Positions 5,897-9,986 of a stretch of 9,986 nt of DNA are shown here, piece after piece. Position numbers and translations under genes: made by a program. Positions within the stretch are counted from its first letter, which is position 1. Each line of letters opens with the position of its first letter. The DNA comes from CAZCDM01 sp964497475 (lineage in GTDB: Bacteria > Planctomycetota > Phycisphaerae > SM23-33). The DNA lies in contig CAZCDM010000090.1 of assembly GCA_964497475.1 (NCBI GenBank), positions 1-9,986 of the forward strand, read 5' to 3'. The notes under the pieces are model-generated. The model worked only from the letters and a program-made list of their open reading frames with translations. It was not told where the DNA came from and made no database searches.

Positions 5897-7294
5897 GTGA
5901 AGCCATACGATCTCATTGCCCTCGGCGGTGGCCCGGCCGGTAACAGCGCCGCCCAGCAGGCCGCCCTGCGCGGCGCGCGAACGTGTGTCGTCGAGCAGAA
6001 CGCCTTGGGCGGAACGTGTCTCAACGTCGGCTGCATGCCCACCAAGGGCATGCTGGCCGGCAGCGAACTCTGCCACGCCGCCCGCCGGGCCGGCGAGTTC
6101 GGCATTGCCCTCGGCGAGCCAAGCGTCGACGGGCGGGCGTTCATGGCCCGGATTCACCGCCTCCTCGACGAATTTCGCGAAGAGGCGCGATCCTCGGCCG
6201 AGTCGATGGACGGGCTGGATATCGTTACCGGCCGAGGCCGACTCCTCGATAGCCATACGGTCGAGGTCGTATCGCCCCAGGGGGCAACGCAGCAATTGCA
6301 CGCCGGGGCCATCGCCATCGCCACAGGTTCGAGGCCGACCCGGCCGGAGGTGTTTCCCTGGGACTCGCAGTGGGTCTGGACCAGCGACGAAGCCGTCACC
6401 GCCGAGGATCTTCCCGGCCCGGTGCTGCTGATCATCGGATCGGGGCCGCTGGGCTGCGAGTTCGCCACCTGCTATGCCGAGCTGGGCCTGACGGTCACCC
6501 TCGTCGAGAGGGAAGACCGGTTGCTGCCGCAGCTTGACCCGCTGGCCGGCCAGGCCGCCCGAGCCCTGCTTGAAGAACGCCAGGTCACCGTGCGGACCGG
6601 TACGACGGTTTCGCAAATGACCGTCGGTTCGTCCGGGCTGGAAACGACGCTCGATAGCGGCCAGGTAGTCCGCAGCGACCATGCCCTCGTGGCTGTCGGA
6701 AGGCGGATGAATCTTGAAGGTCTCGGGCTCGACGAAGCCGGCGTGAACTACGAGGAGACGATTCCCGTCGACGAGGCCTGCCGGACCAACGTCGAGCACA
6801 TCTACGCCGGCGGCGACGTCGCCGAGGCCCGCAACCACTCCCACCTGGCCGAGCGGATGGGGATCGTCATCGGCGACCAGGTCACCGGCTGTAAGACCAC
6901 CGACGACCGCTCAGTCGTGCCGGTTGGCGTCTACACGCACCCGGAGATTGCCACGGTCGGCCTGGCCGAGGCCGACGCCCGCGCCCAGGGCCTGGATGTT
7001 CGCACCGAGGAGTACCGCTACGCGGAGAGTTCCACGGCCAAGCTGTACGGCCGAACGCTCGGGCGCTGCCGGCTGGTGATCGAAAACCAGACCCAACGCA
7101 TTCGCGGCGGGCTGTGGATCGGCCCGCACGCGGTGGACATGATCCACGAATGCGCTCTGGCGATACGCCACGGCCTGACGATGGAGGATATCTTTCGCAC
7201 GATCCACGCCCACCCCAGCTTCCAGCAGGCCATGCATGTGATTTCCGAGAGCTACTGCACCGACCGACTCGGCTGTGGCCCGTGTGAGGAGTGA
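5897..7294 (+). CDS. FAD-dependent pyridine nucleotide-disulfide oxidoreductase with Cys-rich tail
   Basis: This 465-residue flavoprotein has the dihydrolipoamide dehydrogenase/mercuric reductase architecture. It shows an FAD-binding GxGxxG (10-15), a redox-active disulfide in GGTCLNVGCMPTK (C41 and C46), an NAD(P)-binding GSGPLG (181-186) with an acidic E204 after the next strand that favours NADH, the FAD-binding AGGDVAE (304-310), and a C-terminal dimerisation domain with HAHPSF (437-442). H439 matches the catalytic His of dihydrolipoamide dehydrogenase, but the partner Glu five residues later is Gln444. The chain ends with C454, C460 and C463 in a CGPC sequence. The GTG start at 5897 follows the PRC stop by one base, with GGGAGA at 5885-5890. 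No lipoyl-enzyme complex genes are nearby, so a role in a 2-oxoacid dehydrogenase is unlikely. Class is certain; substrate is not (a disulfide, metal ion or thioredoxin-like partner). Confidence 0.9.
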   Translation: MKPYDLIALGGGPAGNSAAQQAALRGARTCVVEQNALGGTCLNVGCMPTKGMLAGSELCHAARRAGEFGIALGEPSVDGRAFMARIHRLLDEFREEARSSAESMDGLDIVTGRGRLLDSHTVEVVSPQGATQQLHAGAIAIATGSRPTRPEVFPWDSQWVWTSDEAVTAEDLPGPVLLIIGSGPLGCEFATCYAELGLTVTLVEREDRLLPQLDPLAGQAARALLEERQVTVRTGTTVSQMTVGSSGLETTLDSGQVVRSDHALVAVGRRMNLEGLGLDEAGVNYEETIPVDEACRTNVEHIYAGGDVAEARNHSHLAERMGIVIGDQVTGCKTTDDRSVVPVGVYTHPEIATVGLAEADARAQGLDVRTEEYRYAESSTAKLYGRTLGRCRLVIENQTQRIRGGLWIGPHAVDMIHECALAIRHGLTMEDIFRTIHAHPSFQQAMHVISESYCTDRLGCGPCEE

Positions 7295-7359
7295 CCGTTG
7301 GGAGGAATCGCCAGCGCCCCATGACTGATCCGCTGGAGCAACTCACCCGCGAGGCGCAT

Positions 7360-7376
7360 CACCGCCTGCGGCGGTG
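7360..7376. other. Perfect 7-bp stem-loop downstream of the operon
   Basis: CACCGCC (7360-7366), a TGC loop, and GGCGGTG (7370-7376) form a very stable GC hairpin 66 nt after the reductase stop. It lies between convergent genes. No run of T follows on either strand, so it is not a canonical intrinsic terminator. It could stabilise a 3' end or be an accident of Arg/His codons in the short ORF that covers it. Confidence 0.3.
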
Positions 7377-7427
7377 CGTTGGGTCAGGCCGAATCCATTC
7401 TCCGTCGACATTGTCTGGTGTAGCTTC

Positions 7428-7449
7428 AATGGCAATGGAATGGGAATGG
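7428..7449 (+). repeat. Short degenerate AATGG repeat
   Basis: Four copies of AATGG occur within 22 nt at 5-6 nt spacing, in the AT-richer stretch between the operon and the convergent FAD gene. It overlaps the end of the 44-codon ORF. It may mark non-coding or rearranged DNA; no function is claimed. The rest of the non-coding gap (7456-7496) shows nothing I recognise. Confidence 0.4.
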
Positions 7450-7496
7450 AAGTAAACCAAAACACGCTGAAAAGAGGGGTTTGGATTGTGCCCCCA

Positions 7497-9834
7497 TTAT
7501 GCCCTTGGGTTACAGATCGTATCGGGGCGACCAGGCTCAGCCGCCGTGTCCACTCTGGACGCGGAATCGCTCCGGAGGTTCCAGACGCGCACTTCGTAGA
7601 GTCGTGCGGCAGGCTCGCCGTGGGTGGCGGTGACGAGGACACGCAGACGGTCGGCCCGGGTGGGGGGTAGATCCACCCGCCGGAAGCGATGGTGGTTGTC
7701 GCGAACGCTGTGCAGCGTTTCCCACGATTCTCCGCGGGCGACCTGAAGATCAAAATCGCGCACGCATTGCGGTACAGTGCCCTGTTTCACAAGGGTGTTG
7801 AGGTTGGTATCGAACACCAGATCGACTTGATTGAAATCCGTTTCCCGGCCGAAATCCAGCTCGATCCATTGCGGCAGCGGCTGGGCCGGGTCGGAAATCC
7901 ACAGGTGGGGTTTCTCCCCAGCGCGGGAAAACCCGTCTGCCGCATTCTCCGGGCCGAAGGGCTTCTGCAGAGGCAGNNNNNNNNNNNNNNNNNNNNNNNN
8001 NNNNNNNNNNNNNNNNNNNNNNNNNNNNNNNNNNNNNNNNNNNNNNNNNNNNNNNNNNNNNNNNNNNNNNNNNNNNGCAGAGGCAGACAGAAACGTTCTC
8101 TTGCGGCTGGAGCTGGATCCAGTAGAGCGTTCCGGGTTGGACCTTGGCGTGGAAATCGAATTGGACCTCGTGCGTTCCGTCGGCGGGCAGAGTTGCCTTG
8201 GCGGAGGCAATCTCCGGGGTGGGCGAGAAGTCATTCGCCTGGCTGGCTTCGTGCAGCGTCGCCGAGAGTTCGACCGGTTCAGTCAGGGCGTTATGCAGTT
8301 GGACCGTAATGGTGTCGATGCGATCGGTCTGGGCGGGGAACATCTGCGCCCTGCGGCGGTCTTCGTAGGGGGGAATGACCGCCGGATCATCGGACTCGAT
8401 CGGCGCGGGGACCAGCGGGAGTCGATCGGTCTGGCGGTCGAGGCGTAAGGGCATGGTGCTGGACGCGGTGGCCTTGGCGGAAAGAGCGAGGTTTGCCGGG
8501 TCGCGGTAGGCCTCGCCGGGCAGGGATACGTCATTGCGAAACAGCCGGGCACGCAGCGCGGGAATGTGGTTCGGCAGGAGTTCTCGTGGCGAGGCGAGTT
8601 GCTGTTCTTTCAGGATCGCCGCAGCCGTACCGACGGCCTGCCCGCAGAGGCCGCAGGTGGCCATGACCCGGGTTGTCCCCAGCGCGACATGGGAGACGCT
8701 GATATTCCGCCCGGCCAGCATGAGGTTTTCGATGTTCCGGGAGTAGAGACAACGGAAGGGAATCTGGTAGGTGCGCGGGAAGTAGAACGGCGGCGTCGAG
8801 CCGGGATGCGACTTGCCGAAGACCCCCTCGGGGGGATGGAGGTCGATGGGCCAGCCCCCGTAGGCGACCCCGTCCTCGAACCGGGCCGTCTGGAGTATCT
8901 CGTGCTGGGTCAGCATGGAATCGCCCACGAACCGCCGCGACTCCCGTTTTCCGGGGAAGAGCGAATAGGTGTCGATCACAAGATTCTCCGCCCCATGATC
9001 GCCGTGGTTTTTGATGTGGTCCCAGACGCCGAAGAGCACCCGGAGAAGGGTTCGGTAGATGTCCTCGTTGTCTGCAATGGTATCGAGTTCCCCGCCGTAT
9101 TCGATCCACCAGAATCCGTGTGAAACACGCCGATGGATGCGGAAAGGCAGGTCGTCATCGGAGGTGAAGGTCAGGGCCCAGTCCGGCGGGGTGAACGGCA
9201 CGGGTCGGCCCATGTCGCGCGTCTGGAACAGGATGGTCTGCCCCATGGTTTTGGCGTCGGGCTGAGGGGGTGCAAGGGATTCGCCGAACTCATCCTGGCC
9301 TTCGCGCCCCATGCGATATTCTGCTCCGGCGGCGTAGCCCACCGTCCCGTCTCCCGTCGCATCGACGAACATCGGGGCGCGGAAAACGACGGTCGTTTCC
9401 GAACCGACACACCGGCCGGTGACCGACTGGATGCGTGGGCCTTTCATCGCGATATCGTATGCTTCGGTATTGGCCCAGAAGATGATGTTCTCTTCGCGTT
9501 GCACGTACTCCTGCAGCAGCAGGCTCCAGTGGCCGTACCAGCCCTGGTCAAGTCGGGCCAGGGCTTCGAGCTTAAGCTCTTCCAGCAGACCGGTCTCCCG
9601 AGCAAAGCGGTTGGTGTAGTCCGACGCGCCGTTGACGCTCTGGCCGTGGCTGCCGCGACTGAATTCGCTGCTGGAAGGCCCGCCCAGAACGGGGCGGTTG
9701 TTCATCAGCCCGGTACGGAGCCCTTCGCGGGCGGCGGCGATGGCGGCAAGGGTGCCCGCGACGCCACCGCCAATCACAGCCAGGTCAAGATCGTATTCGC
9801 GGGTGAAACAGGGCAAGTGATGTTGTGTTTTCAT
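7497..9834 (-). CDS. FAD-dependent oxidoreductase (FAD_oxidored type) with C-terminal discoidin-like domain, interrupted by an assembly gap
   Basis: This is one minus-strand gene read as 586 codons before the gap (9834-8077) and 160 codons after it (7976-7497). The N-terminal flavoprotein part has GGGVAG (22-27), GGPSSSEF (51-58), FVDATGDG (156-163) and a long FAD-closing segment around LAGRNISVSHVALGTTR (373-389). This pattern is seen in the FAD_oxidored family, which is common in Planctomycetota and often near sugar-degradation genes. Residues 445-586 look beta-rich. After the gap, FGPENAADGFSR and PQWIELDFGRETDF lead into a discoidin (F5/8 type C)-like fold. The substrate is unknown. No signal peptide is visible. 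The ATG at 9834 is chosen because it lies just before the FAD domain and downstream of a possible promoter, though its ribosome site is weak; an in-frame ATG at 9978 would add 48 residues. The 100-N gap is out of frame, so any automatic call will be chimeric. Confidence 0.85.
7977..8076. other. Assembly gap of 100 N flanked by identical 10-mers
   Basis: Exactly 100 Ns, a conventional placeholder for a gap of unknown length, interrupt the FAD oxidoreductase gene. GCAGAGGCAG ends at 7976 and the same ten bases begin at 8077, so the two contig ends share a short word. Both sides end on a complete codon of the gene. A real gap length must therefore be a multiple of three for an intact protein, and 100 is not. 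Confidence 0.95.
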
Positions 9835-9888
9835 GATAGGGGTCTTGTTCGCTGGAGCAGTTCCGCGGCGGGAGGCTGCGGGAGGGAT

Positions 9889-9917
9889 TCTGTACCATAG
9901 TTTCCGGACGATGGCAA
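9889..9917 (-). promoter_or_regulatory. Weak sigma70-like promoter for the FAD oxidoreductase gene
   Basis: On the minus strand TTGCCA (9917-9912, five of six matches to TTGACA) is followed after 17 nt by TACAGA (9894-9889, three of six matches to TATAAT). The implied transcript start, near 9882, lies about 48 nt before the preferred ATG at 9834. This would exclude the longer start at 9978. The -10 is poor, so this is only a candidate. Confidence 0.3.
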
Positions 9918-9986
9918 GGCCATCCGGGAAATCCCGAGCCGGTTGCGTTGTTCTGTTGCCCGCATGGTTATTGGCCATGGCGGGGG

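Larger units (their letters stand above)
7321..7455 (+). pseudogene. Possible 5' stub of a lost gene (44 codons)
   Basis: An ATG at 7321 opens a 44-codon frame ending TAA at 7453. The first 20 residues (MTDPLEQLTREAHHRLRRCV) look like a natural GC-rich bacterial N-terminus. After about position 7380 composition falls to AT-richer DNA and the frame reads unconvincing sequence ending in a run of AATGG-like units. GGGAGGA at 7300-7306 is a good Shine-Dalgarno, but 14 nt from the ATG is long. I read this as the beginning of a seventh operon gene truncated by a rearrangement that brought in the convergent FAD gene. It could also be a genuine small ORF or chance. No family is recognised. Confidence 0.35.

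Noticed and set aside
4849..6144. 431-codon minus-strand frame opposite GH130, PRC and reductase genes
   Set aside because: Antisense to three strongly supported genes with ribosome sites; no motifs of its own.
5897..7294. Mercuric reductase (MerA) or true dihydrolipoamide dehydrogenase
   Set aside because: It has no N-terminal heavy-metal domain or vicinal terminal CC pair as in MerA, and no lipoyl-complex genes nearby plus a Gln in place of the dyad Glu, so neither specific name is justified.
7360..7376. Rho-independent terminator of the operon
   Set aside because: The hairpin is perfect, but no T-run follows on either strand, so it is listed only as a stem-loop.
1..9986. CRISPR array, tRNA, rRNA, riboswitch or phage genes
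   Set aside because: No regularly spaced repeats, cloverleaf, conserved rRNA stretch or phage structural motifs were seen on either strand.

Overview
The window is GC-rich and densely coded. It reads like accessory chromosome from an uncultured or draft-assembled bacterium. Planctomycetota (Phycisphaerae-like) is my best guess, from the overall protein style, the mix of a GH130 enzyme, a GT4 glycosyltransferase and a large FAD-dependent oxidoreductase with a discoidin-like tail, and the high GC. This assignment is inference, because no rRNA or marker gene is present.

Layout. Positions 1-180 hold a decayed IS630-type transposase end on the minus strand. Positions 180-273 are the leader of an operon, with a consensus-like TATAAT inside a perfect short palindrome. 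Positions 274-7294 form a tight, all-plus-strand run of six genes: a six-hairpin (alpha/alpha)6 glycosidase-like protein, a GT4 glycosyltransferase, a 96-residue coiled-coil protein, a GH130 glycoside phosphorylase-like enzyme, a tandem PRC-barrel protein, and a flavin disulfide reductase with a cysteine-rich tail. Gaps between stops and starts are 2 nt, 62 nt, a 1-nt overlap, 21 nt and 1 nt. Most genes have a clear Shine-Dalgarno sequence, so they are probably co-transcribed and partly translationally coupled. A 44-codon ORF follows at 7321-7455; it looks like the 5' stub of a lost gene at a change in base composition. From 7497 to 9834, on the minus strand and convergent to the operon, lies one large FAD-dependent oxidoreductase gene interrupted by a 100-N assembly gap (7977-8076).

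How the genes may work together. Three carbohydrate-active proteins in a row (a glycosidase-like protein, a retaining glycosyltransferase resembling diacylglycerol glucosyltransferases, and a GH130 enzyme that usually splits beta-mannosides with phosphate) suggest synthesis and turnover of one sugar-containing molecule, such as a glycolipid, an oligosaccharide or a compatible solute. The PRC-barrel protein and the disulfide reductase are not classical sugar enzymes and may tie the pathway to envelope or redox stress. The most interesting single protein is the reductase. It keeps the CxxxxC redox centre and the catalytic histidine, replaces the usual glutamate partner with glutamine, and ends in a thioredoxin-like CGPC sequence. 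The system as a whole is not one I can name.
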